DNA of 64,000 nt, taken from the NCBI RefSeq assembly GCF_009832865.1, contig NZ_CP047130.1, forward strand, positions 2,046,001 to 2,110,000, read 5' to 3'. Both the position numbers and the translations under genes were made by a program. The DNA comes from Colwellia sp. 20A7 (GTDB lineage Bacteria > Pseudomonadota > Gammaproteobacteria > Enterobacterales > Alteromonadaceae). Shown here piece by piece: positions 53,675 to 62,108 of this stretch (the stretch's first letter is position 1; the number at the start of each line of letters is the position of its first letter). The notes under the pieces were generated by a model. It was not told the DNA's origin. It did no database searches and saw only the letters and a program-made list of their open reading frames with translations.

Positions 53675-54205
53675 ATGAATATAAATAAGTTTTTTATTTG
53701 TGTTTTATTAACAATCACAAGTCATGTATCTATCGCTTCTGACTGTTTAAGCATAAAGGTAATTGAACCGATTAAAGTTAATGACAAAACTGAGCGTATG
53801 CAGTCAATCAAATTTGATAAAGTTAAACTGCTTCATAAAGATAAGTCGGGTATTTGTTTACCTACTCAAGATACCTATGTTTTAGCTTTTAATGAAGGCA
53901 TTCCTTTTATTGCGGCCCGGTTAAAGGGACATACACCAGATATAACCTTGATTGAAAAAAGTGATAATGACTATGCGTTAATTAACTATTACGCTGGTAA
54001 TAAACTGCAAGTATTGAAAGGGTATCAACTCATCAATTCGGAGCTGCATGAGCTACCTAATTTTACTTTAAGTAGCAATGTAAGCAGCATTAATGTTACT
54101 GATGGATTAATTAGTGTTAAGAATAACCAGTTAGTTGAAGAGAAGTCGACTAATTCAGTCATACTTTATGATTTCGGTTTATCTGGTGTATTTATTAAAC
54201 CTTAG
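53675..54205 (+). CDS. Secreted/periplasmic hypothetical protein, possible orphan immunity
   Basis: This 176-aa protein has a signal peptide (M-N-I-N-K-F-F-I-C-V-L-L…, cut after S-I-A-S near residue 22). The mature part has beta-strand character (T-Y-V-L-A-F-N-E-G-I-P-F-I-A-A-R-L, D-Y-A-L-I-N-Y-Y-A-G). There is no family I recognise. Its ATG overlaps the TGA of the IS-split ORF, as in the lysozyme-lipoprotein pair upstream. That makes an immunity protein whose effector gene has been interrupted the best guess. Confidence 0.6.
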   Translation: MNINKFFICVLLTITSHVSIASDCLSIKVIEPIKVNDKTERMQSIKFDKVKLLHKDKSGICLPTQDTYVLAFNEGIPFIAARLKGHTPDITLIEKSDNDYALINYYAGNKLQVLKGYQLINSELHELPNFTLSSNVSSINVTDGLISVKNNQLVEEKSTNSVILYDFGLSGVFIKP

Positions 54206-54224
54206 ATATGTTTAAGCAATAATA

Positions 54225-54380
54225 GTGACAAGTACCCTGAATTTGTGGAAAGGAGGCTTTAATCACAAGCCTTACTTGATGACACTTGCTGCATTAAAAA
54301 AGTTTGGTGTACTAGCTAATGATGGAATGTGTTTAGAACAGAATGAAAATTCAATTAAAATTGGATACATCAAACGGTGA
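54225..54380 (+). pseudogene. Gene remnant of about 51 codons
   Basis: The frame from a GTG at 54225 reads coding-like sequence (L-W-K-G-G-F-N-H-K-P-Y-L-M-T-L, then L-K-K-F-G-V-L-A-N-D-G-M-C) to a TGA at 54378. There is no convincing ribosome site and the product starts in mid-domain, so it looks like the 3' end of a lost gene, perhaps a further effector. The family is not recognised. The rest of 54206-54516 shows nothing. Confidence 0.35.
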
Positions 54381-54516
54381 CTGTTCTTCAATTGAGCTTG
54401 AATAATCTACAATGCCTACCACAGGTGATTGGTGTGATTAATACTGCCGACAATATATAATGATAGACATCATACAAAATAAAAACTCAAACATATAACA
54501 TAAAAGGACTTACTTT

Positions 54517-54795
54517 ATGGACCAAAAACAACGTTTAGAATTAATTAACATCATGCATGAGCTTTATCAAACACCAACGACGATAGAGGAACAGTGGCAT
54601 AGGGTAACGCCCTTATTAACAGAGTTTAACGCTACAATAGGTCAAGGGCTTGAAGGAATGGCAAGCATGATAAATAAACATTTTACTAACGCTGAAAAAT
54701 TTAAAGACTCTAAAGTTCAGAAATTTGAACTTGAATCTGGCTTGATAAAGCTCAATATGTATTTTAAAAAGCTGGATACATTTGAAAAAAGTTAG
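54517..54795 (+). CDS. Small helical hypothetical protein (92 aa)
   Basis: This all-helical 92-aa protein (L-E-L-I-N-I-M-H-E-L-Y-Q-T, W-H-R-V-T-P-L-L-T-E-F-N, L-E-S-G-L-I-K-L-N-M-Y-F) has AAAGGA well placed before the ATG, so it is likely translated. There is no signal peptide or membrane helix. No family is recognised. Downstream of the remnant at 54225 it may be an orphan cytoplasmic immunity protein or antitoxin; the sequence does not show it. Confidence 0.6.
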   Translation: MDQKQRLELINIMHELYQTPTTIEEQWHRVTPLLTEFNATIGQGLEGMASMINKHFTNAEKFKDSKVQKFELESGLIKLNMYFKKLDTFEKS

Positions 54796-55216
54796 TATTT
54801 AGCACAAATATCCCCAAAGATAGGTGTATTAACATGTATTGTAGGTACCTCAATGGTTGTAACGGCCAAACCGAATATCTTAATACTATTCGGTTATATT
54901 GCACCTTATCTTGAAGCACTGCTTGTCTTGAAACACTGATTGATAAGAGTTGTGATGTTGGCAACTCTTAACTTGGCGTGTTAATAATAAAAATAAAGGG
55001 GGAAACTATCCGTGATCAACATCCCTGTTTCAATCGTGCACAAACAGCACCATACAGGTTTGCCTAGTCCCTAAAGCCGCTATAGCAAGTTATCCAGAAT
55101 TGTGCCATTATCAACAGACAGGCGCAGATTAAAAGTCAGCTACGTTAGTCACTGGTTTTTATATGCATGTATAGTATTAGGTTTTTATATTAAGATTTAA
55201 GTTCTTTAGAGCTGTT
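54796..55216. other. Gene-free border between T6SS island and core genome
   Basis: No ORF is convincing on either strand. A 9-bp hairpin TAAGAGTTG/CAACTCTTA (54944-54952 with 54962-54970) is the only structure noted; it lacks a T-run. Base composition is slightly higher in GC near 55030-55110, with no recognisable gene remnant. Confidence 0.5.
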
Positions 55217-55621
55217 TTACAATATTTTACTTAATTGATCAATACGGTTCTGAGTGATTAATATATAACACTGTTTATAGGTTATTTTTGCACTTTGTTC
55301 TGGCGGGGTTGCAAAATATTGCCATCGACACTCATGTTCTCGAAAAGAAAGAAAGTCGCTTTCTGAACGTCTGAATAGCTTTAACGCTGCAGGACGCCAT
55401 GTTGGTGTTATTTTTTCTTCTAAATTTAAAACATGAGTATTGATAGATGTTTGCAATTCATGTTCAAGTGCTAATTTTAGCCTATCAAGACAATGTAACT
55501 GACTTTTAGGTGTTTGCTCTACCTTTTTGCATTCATCTAACGCATTATGAGCGTAGACAGGATCAGAAAGTAATAGATGCGTAATTAGTAAAGCACTTGA
55601 GATTTGTTTGTTTTTAATCAT
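55217..55621 (-). CDS. LprI/DUF1311-like periplasmic protein
   Basis: This 134-aa protein has a signal peptide (to about residue 24, …S-D-P-V-Y-A-H). The mature helical part has spaced Cys residues (C-K-K-V, H-C-L-D-R, E-C-R-W-Q, Q-C-Y-I) and an R-x-S-E-S-D-F-L-S-F-R-E-H-E-C segment, which recalls the LprI N-terminal (DUF1311) family. Some members inhibit lysozymes. It ends the yciB-yciI block on the minus strand, 21 bases after yciI. A role against the nearby lysozyme effector is possible but unsupported. Confidence 0.6.
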   Translation of the reverse strand: MIKNKQISSALLITHLLLSDPVYAHNALDECKKVEQTPKSQLHCLDRLKLALEHELQTSINTHVLNLEEKITPTWRPAALKLFRRSESDFLSFREHECRWQYFATPPEQSAKITYKQCYILITQNRIDQLSKIL

Positions 55622-55642
55622 ATTTTAAATAAATGACAATTA

Positions 55643-55945
55643 TCAGTTAGGTAATACTTTTTTATAAGGCTTAACAGTGACTTTTTCATAAACACCCGCC
55701 GCAATGTAAGGATCAGCATCTGCCCATTGTTGTGCTGCTTCCAAATTGTCAAATTCAGCAATAATTAATGAACCAGTAAAACCAGCGGCCCCTGGATCGT
55801 TACTATCAATGGCTGGGCATGGGCCAGCAACTAATAAACGTCCCTCACTTTGTAGATCGGTTAAACGCGCTAAGTGAAGCTCTCTTACTGATAATCGTTT
55901 TTCTAAACTATTAATAACGTCTTCACTATATATTAAATAAAACAT
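55643..55945 (-). CDS. yciI: YciI family protein
   Basis: This 100-aa YciI/YCII-domain protein has a ferredoxin-like fold, with R-x-x-[22 protein letters not shown] and A-x-x-W-A-D-A-D-P-Y as conserved stretches. The family is small and uncharacterised, with a His/Asp pair suggesting an enzyme. It follows yciB by nine bases, the enterobacterial yciB-yciI neighbourhood. Confidence 0.9.
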   Translation of the reverse strand: MFYLIYSEDVINSLEKRLSVRELHLARLTDLQSEGRLLVAGPCPAIDSNDPGAAGFTGSLIIAEFDNLEAAQQWADADPYIAAGVYEKVTVKPYKKVLPN

Positions 55946-55953
55946 TAAATTTC

Positions 55954-56577
55954 CTATATTTTGTCATTGTCTTTGTTATGTTGAGGTTTACTTATTACAT
56001 TTGAATTTATTTCAATGCTATCTTCAATTGCATTCGTTATATCTTCGCTGTCATCACGCATATATTTATGCAAGGACAATATTGTAATAATAGAGAAAGC
56101 AAACATAAGTCCTGTTAAGCCAAATACTTTAAAGTTTACCCAAGTTTCTAATTCAAAATTAAAAGCAACATACCAATTAAGTACGCCACATAACGCAAAG
56201 AATAGCGCCCAAACTAAATTTAGCTTAGTCCACACTGGATCTGGAAGGTTTATCGACTCAGATAAAAATTGTTTAATAATATTCTTTTTGAAAATGTAAT
56301 AACTAACGAGTAGGGCAATAGCAAAAAATTCATTGATGATAGTGACTTTCCATTTAATAAAAACATCATCATGTAAAAAGATAGTTAAGCCACCAAAAAC
56401 AGCGATTAAACCAAAAAATATCCAATTTCGCGTTGGTACTTTTTCTTTTTTTATAAAGTAGTAAAGAATTTGTAAAGCGGAGGTAATGATGAGTGAGCCA
56501 GTAGCCCAATAAATATCGGCAAATTTATTTACAACAAAAAAGATAACTAATGGAATGTATTCAAAAAGTGCATGCAT
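55954..56577 (-). CDS. yciB: Inner-membrane septation protein A (YciB)
   Basis: This 207-aa polytopic protein starts with the YciB pattern ([23 protein letters not shown]) and contains [12 protein letters not shown] and W-V-N-F-K-V-F-G. About five membrane helices are present. YciB takes part in envelope maintenance and septation. A charged C-terminal tail (about residues 180-207) is longer than in E. coli. Confidence 0.92.
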   Translation of the reverse strand: MHALFEYIPLVIFFVVNKFADIYWATGSLIITSALQILYYFIKKEKVPTRNWIFFGLIAVFGGLTIFLHDDVFIKWKVTIINEFFAIALLVSYYIFKKNIIKQFLSESINLPDPVWTKLNLVWALFFALCGVLNWYVAFNFELETWVNFKVFGLTGLMFAFSIITILSLHKYMRDDSEDITNAIEDSIEINSNVISKPQHNKDNDKI

Positions 56578-56764
56578 ATTATAATTATTACTAAGGAAGA
56601 GATTGATTAATTGATTTTAGCGAAACTTCTTATACTTTAAAAGTTAAAGCTCAATATCTTGTTAAATAACTTATTTTCTTTGTCAGAATGTCTTAAGTTT
56701 GAATATAAACTTTGAATCTTTTAGATGTGCTATGTGTTCACGATAGTTGAAGAGTAACAGTGAA

Positions 56765-56791
56765 AATAAAGACATTTTAAATGCCTTTATT
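56765..56791 (-). terminator. Terminator after yfaE
   Basis: An AATAAAGACATT / AATGCCTTTATT hairpin (56765-56776 with 56780-56791, one mismatch) is followed on the minus strand by TTTTCACTG. The stem touches the yfaE stop codon. Confidence 0.6.
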
Positions 56792-57080
56792 ATTCATCAA
56801 TTTCCACACTAATATTGGTCACTGGTATACAACAGCAAGGTAGTATTTCATTTTCACCAATATAGGCAAGCGGTTCACCTTCAGGGTAGTTTACCTCTCC
56901 TGAGGTTAATGTGACACGACAGGCTCCGCAAAATCCATCTCGACAATGATAATGAACCTCAACACCTGCGTGCTCTAAGCATTCTAATAAAGTCTGTTTT
57001 GGCTCGGTAAACGCAATCACCTTATCATTTACACTAATATTAGGTGCTGACTTTATAGAGGGTTTACTTGAAACAGACAT
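56790..57080 (-). CDS. yfaE: 2Fe-2S ferredoxin YfaE (RNR radical maintenance)
   Basis: This 96-aa plant-type ferredoxin has the cluster motif C46-R-D-G-F-C51-G-A-C54, with the fourth ligand in the C82-C83-C84 run. YfaE supplies electrons that regenerate the diferric-tyrosyl radical of NrdB. It is located directly after nrdB (19-base gap), as in E. coli, completing the nrdA-nrdB-yfaE operon. Confidence 0.93.
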   Translation of the reverse strand: MSVSSKPSIKSAPNISVNDKVIAFTEPKQTLLECLEHAGVEVHYHCRDGFCGACRVTLTSGEVNYPEGEPLAYIGENEILPCCCIPVTNISVEIDE

Positions 57081-57099
57081 AAAAAGGCATTAATAAACT

Positions 57100-58230
57100 T
57101 TATAAATCAAAATCATCAAAGTCATCAGCGTCAATTGTTGAATCAACTTGACCGACTAAATAACTTGAAATCTCTGTTTCTTGTGGCGCTACCTGAACAT
57201 TATCACTCACTAAGTAAGCATTCATCCAAGGAAGTGGATTACTTTTGATATTGAATGGCGCACTAAAGCCAATAGCAGCAAGGCGTTGGTTTGAAATATA
57301 CTCAATATATTGATTTAATATTTCAGCATTCAAACCGATCATTGATCCATCTTTAAATAAGTACTGTGCCCACTCTTTTTCTTGATCAACAACATCTAAG
57401 AATATTTTCAAGCCAGCATCATGCATTTCAGCACTGATCTCTTTCATTTCAGGATCATCTTTACCCAATCGCCAGTTATTTAAAATATGCTGAGTTCCGG
57501 TTAAATGAAGTGCTTCATCGCGTGCTATTAATTTAATTATTTTTGCATTACCTTCAAGTAATTCACGCTCTGCAAATGCAAATGAGCAAGCAAAGCTAAC
57601 ATAAAAACGAATCGCTTCTAGCGCATTAACAGAGCAGATTGCTAAATATAAACGTTCTTTAAGCTTCCGCTTAGTGACCTCAATAGTTTTTCCATTAACC
57701 TCATATGAGCCTTCACCTTGAGATTGAAATAACTGTGTCGTTAAAATAACCTCATCAAAGTATTTTGAAATACTGCTCGCTCGCTTTAAAATCGCTGGGT
57801 TTACAATAATATCATCAAAAACTTCACCCGGATCAGTAAATAAATTACGTAAAATATGGGTATAAGAGCGAGAATGTATCGTTTCGCTAAATGCCCATGT
57901 TTCTACCCACGTTTCAACTTCTGGTAAAGAAACTAAAGGTAATAATACTGCATTCACTGATCGTGCAGCCATAGAGTCAAGTAACGTTTGATATTTTAAG
58001 TTTGAAATGAAAATATGCTTTTCAGAATCAGTTAAACCTTGCCAATCAGATCTATCTTTTGAAACATCAACTTCTTCTGGTCGCCAAAAAAAAGAAAGTT
58101 GCTTCTCAATTAGTTTTTCAAACGCGATATACCGCTGCTGATCATAACGAGAAACATTAACACTATTACCTAAAAACATAGGTTCAAGTAAAGCATTATT
58201 TGGTGTTTGGTTAAACGTGGTGTACGTCAT
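57100..58230 (-). CDS. nrdB: Class Ia ribonucleotide reductase beta subunit NrdB
   Basis: This 376-aa NrdB carries F-W-R-P-E-E-V-D near the start, the iron-ligand stretches E-x-x-H-S-R-S-Y and [23 protein letters not shown], and the acidic C-terminal tail (…D-D-F-D-D-F-D-L) that docks on NrdA. It houses the di-iron tyrosyl radical needed to make deoxynucleotides aerobically. It is separated from nrdA by 107 bases with a hairpin. Confidence 0.97.
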   Translation of the reverse strand: MTYTTFNQTPNNALLEPMFLGNSVNVSRYDQQRYIAFEKLIEKQLSFFWRPEEVDVSKDRSDWQGLTDSEKHIFISNLKYQTLLDSMAARSVNAVLLPLVSLPEVETWVETWAFSETIHSRSYTHILRNLFTDPGEVFDDIIVNPAILKRASSISKYFDEVILTTQLFQSQGEGSYEVNGKTIEVTKRKLKERLYLAICSVNALEAIRFYVSFACSFAFAERELLEGNAKIIKLIARDEALHLTGTQHILNNWRLGKDDPEMKEISAEMHDAGLKIFLDVVDQEKEWAQYLFKDGSMIGLNAEILNQYIEYISNQRLAAIGFSAPFNIKSNPLPWMNAYLVSDNVQVAPQETEISSYLVGQVDSTIDADDFDDFDL

Positions 58231-58280
58231 TATTTTTTATTCCTTAATATATTGCCAAGACAACTGAAGTAGGCAATAAA

Positions 58281-58303
58281 GAATCAAGTAACCTACTTGA
58301 TTC
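58281..58303 (-). terminator. Hairpin between nrdA and nrdB
   Basis: A perfect 10-bp stem GAATCAAGTA/TACTTGATTC surrounds a 3-base loop. On the minus strand it is followed by TTTATTGCC, a short T-stretch. It could attenuate nrdB relative to nrdA or stabilise the processed ends. Confidence 0.6.
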
Positions 58304-58337
58304 ATTTTATTTGTTTAATTATGTTCTGTGCTAGAAA

Positions 58338-60608
58338 TTATATTTTACAAGCACCACCAGCGCAGCTATCGTCTTCCATTTCGATATCGTCATTCGCACC
58401 ATCACGTGTATTATGGTAATACATGGTTTTAACACCAAGTTTATAAGCGGTTAAAATATCTTTTAAAATTTGTTTAATTGGAACTTTGCCACCGTCGAAC
58501 TTCGAAGGATCATAATTTGTATTTGCTGAAATTGTTTGGTCTACAAATTTTTGCATAATACCAACAAGCTCTAAATAACCTTCATTACTTGGAATATTCC
58601 AAAGTAATTCGTAGTTGTCTTTCAGTCTTTTATATTCAGGAACTACTTGTTTAAGTACACCATCTTTACTTGCTTTGACACTAATTAAACCACGTGGTGG
58701 CTCAATGCCATTCGTTGCATTCGATATTTGAGATGACGTTTCAGATGGCATTAAAGCTGATACGGTTGAATTACGAACACCATACTTTTTAATACTCGTA
58801 CGTAATGATTCCCAATCTAAATGTAGCGGTTCACCAGTAATATCATCAATAGTCTTTTTATAAGTATCAATAGGTAAAATACCTTGAGAAAGACGCGTTT
58901 CATCAAATTTAGGACAAGCACCTTTTTCTTTCGCTAAACCGTTAGTCGCTTTCAGTAAATAATACTGAATGGCTTCAAACGTTTTATGCGTTAAATTATT
59001 TGCACTGCCGTTTGAATAATATAAGCCATTTTTAGCTAAGTAATACGCATAATTAATAACACCTATACCTAACGTTCTGCGCGCTAAACTCGCACTACGT
59101 GCTGCCGGAATAGGGTAGTCTTGATAATCTAATAAACTATCTAACGCACGTACGGCTAAATCGGCTAACTCATCTAGTTCATCAAGAGACTCAATTGCGC
59201 CTAAGTTAAAGGCAGATAAAGTACAAAGCGCTATTTCACCATTTTCATCGTTGATATCAGTCATCGGCTTAGTTGGTAAGGCAATTTCTAAACACAAATT
59301 ACTTTGACGAATAGGGGCTTTACTTGGGTCAAACGGACTATGAGTATTACAGTGATCAACGTTTTGTAAGTATATACGACCAGTACTCGCACGCTCTTGT
59401 GCAAATAAAGTAAATAACTCTATTGCTTTAATGCGTTTTTTACGAATCGAGTCATCGTTTTCATATTGTACATAAAGTGCTTCAAACTTATCTTGATCTT
59501 CAAAGAATGCATCATAAAGCCCTGGAACATCACTTGGACTAAAGAGGGTAATATGACCACCTTTAATCAGACGTTGATACATGACTTTATTAAATTGAAC
59601 ACCGTAGTCTAAATGTCTAACACGGTTTTCTTCAACACCACGATTGTTTTTAAGTACAAGTAAGCTTTCAACTTCTAAGTGCCAAAGTGGGTAGAATAAC
59701 GTTGCTGCGCCGCCACGAACACCACCTTGTGAACAACTTTTAACGGCTGTTTGGAAATGTTTGTAGAAAGGGATACAACCTGTATGAAATGCTTCACCAT
59801 TACGAATAGTACTACCTAATGCACGAATACGCCCTGCATTAACGCCTATACCTGCACGTTGAGAAACATATTTAACAATCGCGCTTGATGTTGCATTAAT
59901 AGAGTCTAATGAATCATCACATTCAATTAATACACACGATGAAAATTGACGAGTAGGTGTTCTAACACCTGCCATAATAGGCGTCGGTAGTGATATTTTA
60001 AATGTTGATATGGCGTTATAGAAGCCTTTAACATAGCTTAATCTAGTTTCTTTCGGGTATTTAGCAAATAAACAGGCGGCAACTAAAATATATAAAAACT
60101 GCGCGCTTTCATAAATTTCGCCATTAACACGGTTCTGTACTAAGTATTTACCTTCAAGTTGCTTAACTGCAGCATAACTGAAGTTTAAATCACGACTGTG
60201 ATCTAAAAATAACGACATGTGTTCAAAATCACTTTCGTCGTAATCAACTAATAAGTGTTGGTCATATTTACCCGCTGCAACCAGCTTCACTATATGGTCA
60301 TATAGTTTTGGTGGCTCAAATTGGCCATAAGCTTTCTTACGTAGATGAAATACTGCAAGTCTGGCAGCTAAATATTGATAATCAGGTGTCTCTTCTGATA
60401 TTAAATCTGCTGCCGCTTTAATAATAGTTTCATGAATATCTGCAGTTTTAATCCCATCATAAAATTGAATATGAGATTTTAATTCAACTTGAGAAACAGA
60501 AACGTCATCAAGATTTTCAGCAGCCCAAGCAATAACGCGGTGAATTTTTTCTAAATCGATGGGTTCTTTTTCGCCATTGCGCTTGGTAACAAAAAGTTTA
60601 TTAGTCAT
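58338..60608 (-). CDS. nrdA: Class Ia ribonucleotide reductase alpha subunit NrdA
   Basis: This 756-aa NrdA has an ATP-cone at the N-terminus (V-T-K-R-N-G-E-K-E-P-I-D-L-E-K-I), S-C-V-L-I-E, the substrate-site N-L-C-L-E-I stretch, the radical-transfer tyrosines near the C-terminal third, and the redox tail C-A-G-G-A-C-K-I. It reduces ribonucleoside diphosphates. The ATP-cone indicates dATP feedback control. The upstream region contains two candidate NrdR boxes. Confidence 0.97.
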   Translation of the reverse strand: MTNKLFVTKRNGEKEPIDLEKIHRVIAWAAENLDDVSVSQVELKSHIQFYDGIKTADIHETIIKAAADLISEETPDYQYLAARLAVFHLRKKAYGQFEPPKLYDHIVKLVAAGKYDQHLLVDYDESDFEHMSLFLDHSRDLNFSYAAVKQLEGKYLVQNRVNGEIYESAQFLYILVAACLFAKYPKETRLSYVKGFYNAISTFKISLPTPIMAGVRTPTRQFSSCVLIECDDSLDSINATSSAIVKYVSQRAGIGVNAGRIRALGSTIRNGEAFHTGCIPFYKHFQTAVKSCSQGGVRGGAATLFYPLWHLEVESLLVLKNNRGVEENRVRHLDYGVQFNKVMYQRLIKGGHITLFSPSDVPGLYDAFFEDQDKFEALYVQYENDDSIRKKRIKAIELFTLFAQERASTGRIYLQNVDHCNTHSPFDPSKAPIRQSNLCLEIALPTKPMTDINDENGEIALCTLSAFNLGAIESLDELDELADLAVRALDSLLDYQDYPIPAARSASLARRTLGIGVINYAYYLAKNGLYYSNGSANNLTHKTFEAIQYYLLKATNGLAKEKGACPKFDETRLSQGILPIDTYKKTIDDITGEPLHLDWESLRTSIKKYGVRNSTVSALMPSETSSQISNATNGIEPPRGLISVKASKDGVLKQVVPEYKRLKDNYELLWNIPSNEGYLELVGIMQKFVDQTISANTNYDPSKFDGGKVPIKQILKDILTAYKLGVKTMYYHNTRDGANDDIEMEDDSCAGGACKI

Positions 60609-60732
60609 GAAAGGCCTGTGGTGTAAATTGTTATTGTTTTCTTTAGTTTTAAAACGTTATTTATCACTAAAGAGTCCTGTGTTGTTTCTGCTTTTCAAAT
60701 AGTCTAATAAATAGGCTGGTTAAAAAGTGCAT

Positions 60733-60780
60733 GCACAACATCTAGGGTTAGATTGTAAATATAGACACAAGATAATGAGG
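60733..60780 (-). promoter_or_regulatory. Candidate tandem NrdR boxes upstream of nrdA
   Basis: GCACAACATCTAGGGT (60733-60748) fits the NrdR box ACAC-WA-YATCT-WG-KGT well. ACACAAGATAATGAGG (60765-60780) fits about 10 of 16 positions. The starts are 32 bases apart, the three-helical-turn spacing usual for NrdR pairs. They lie 125-172 bases before the nrdA start. NrdR represses class Ia genes when dATP is high. The remaining sequence of 60609-61074 is AT-rich with no ORF. Confidence 0.55.
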
Positions 60781-61074
60781 TTTTGGGTTTATTGCAAGTG
60801 ATAAAAAAGTACTAATTTAACTTGATTTTTTCATTGATAGCATTAGGTTAGTAATGACTAACCTAGTACCGTTAAAAGCTTTAGTAATTTGCTAAAATCA
60901 ATCTTTATTTGAAAAAAAATAATTAGTTAAAAATATTTTTATTTTTTTTATTATATTTTTATAACGATTAAATATGAAATCCAATGAAATATTTAATTTT
61001 GTTATTTATCAGTGGCTTAGTTGGTTTTGTTTGTAGTTTGAACAACTTGGTTGAAAAAAAAACAAATCAGTAAG

Positions 61075-61803
61075 TTATATTTTCTTACAGCATAAAATGT
61101 AGTTTACATCTAAGCTATCAGTTAACTTATGATTCTCAGAAATTGGGTTGTAATGAATACCACTAGCATCTATACAATTTAACCCATACTGTTCAGCCCA
61201 ACTTATCAGTTGAGAAGGTTTTATAAATTTATCATGCTCATGTGTACCATCAGGGACTAATTTAAATATTTTCTCAGCGGCCAAAATAGCAAGTAAATAA
61301 GATTTCACGGTTTTATTGAGTGTAGAGAAAAAGACTAAACCACCGGGTTTAACTAAATTAGCACAGGCATTTATGATAGAAGCAGGGTCTGGCACATGCT
61401 CAAGCATTTCCATACAAGTGACCATGTCAAAACCTTCATGATTTTGTTGTGCTTTTTCTTCAGCGGTTATTTTTTCGTAATTAATGGTTAAACCTGACTC
61501 AAGGGCATGCAGTTTAGCGACGTTAAGCGGCTCTGTGCCCATATCTATACCAGTCACAATAGCGCCTAATTTCGCTAAAGACTCTGATAAAATACCACCA
61601 CCACAACCTACATCAATAACTTTTTTAGAAAAAAGTTCACTTTGTTGTTCGCTAACATGTTGACATATAAATTGTACTCTTAGTGGGTTAACTTGATGTA
61701 ACGGCTTAAAGTCTCCAGTTAAATCCCACCACTGATTTGCAATTTGCTCGAATTTAGCAATTTCAGCATCATTTACATTCAGCACTTTATTAGTTTCGGT
61801 CAT
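61075..61803 (-). CDS. ubiG: Ubiquinone biosynthesis O-methyltransferase UbiG
   Basis: This 242-aa class I SAM methyltransferase starts with the UbiG signature (F-E-Q-I-A-N-Q-W-W-D-L-T-G-D-F-K-P-L-H) and has the SAM loop V-I-D-V-G-C-G-G-G-I-L-S, C-M-E-M-L-E-H-V-P-D-P and H-E-H-D-K-F-I-K-P-S-Q-L. It carries out both O-methylations of ubiquinone synthesis. It is divergent from gyrA, the order seen in many gammaproteobacteria. Confidence 0.96.
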   Translation of the reverse strand: MTETNKVLNVNDAEIAKFEQIANQWWDLTGDFKPLHQVNPLRVQFICQHVSEQQSELFSKKVIDVGCGGGILSESLAKLGAIVTGIDMGTEPLNVAKLHALESGLTINYEKITAEEKAQQNHEGFDMVTCMEMLEHVPDPASIINACANLVKPGGLVFFSTLNKTVKSYLLAILAAEKIFKLVPDGTHEHDKFIKPSQLISWAEQYGLNCIDASGIHYNPISENHKLTDSLDVNYILCCKKI

Positions 61804-61988
61804 GGTTATATCTAGTTAATTTTTGAATTATTCAATTCTAAACGAAACTTTTAGCTAAGCAAAGCGTAAACGAAGCTCAAACAGCAGCCAAAGTAATGAA
61901 TTAGATCAATTTAACTGTGCATTTGTTGTTTTTATCATCATTTTTTCAATGGCTCGCCATCTCTTTGTAAATGGACAAATAAAGCTAT

Positions 61989-62016
61989 TTGGCATCACTA
62001 AAAATTGTGCTATTAT
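61989..62016 (+). promoter_or_regulatory. Candidate sigma-70 promoter of gyrA
   Basis: TTGGCA (61989-61994), a 16-base spacer and TATTAT (62011-62016) stand about 90 bases before the gyrA ATG. The rest of 61804-62108 is AT-rich, contains no real ORF and should also hold the leftward ubiG promoter. Confidence 0.5.
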
Positions 62017-62108
62017 GCCGCGTTGATTTATATATTTTTTATGAAAATATAATAATAAAAATATTGTGATTTTATAGTTACATTTTAAGTTAAGGGATAC
62101 GTCTATAT

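Larger units (their letters stand above)
52160..53678 (+). pseudogene. Small ORF split by the IS3 element
   Basis: Removing the IS and one ATC copy joins 52160-52272 to 53540-53678 in one frame: …R-T-T-F-G-T-V-E-G-N-E-K-I-N-H then L-I-Y-R-S-E-L-I-Q-K-V-T-K-L-M and on to G-R-G-T-V-Q-E-Y-V-H. It ends in a TGA that overlaps the next gene's ATG. No good start codon is visible in the left part and no family is recognised, so the original 5' end may already have been lost. By position and overlap it could be the tail of an effector whose partner is the 53675 gene. The coding character of the right half is good; the rest is inference. Confidence 0.45.

Noticed and set aside
54764..54964. 66-codon minus-strand ORF near the small helical gene
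   Set aside because: Tyr/Gln-rich low-quality product, no ribosome site, overlaps the end of a better gene.
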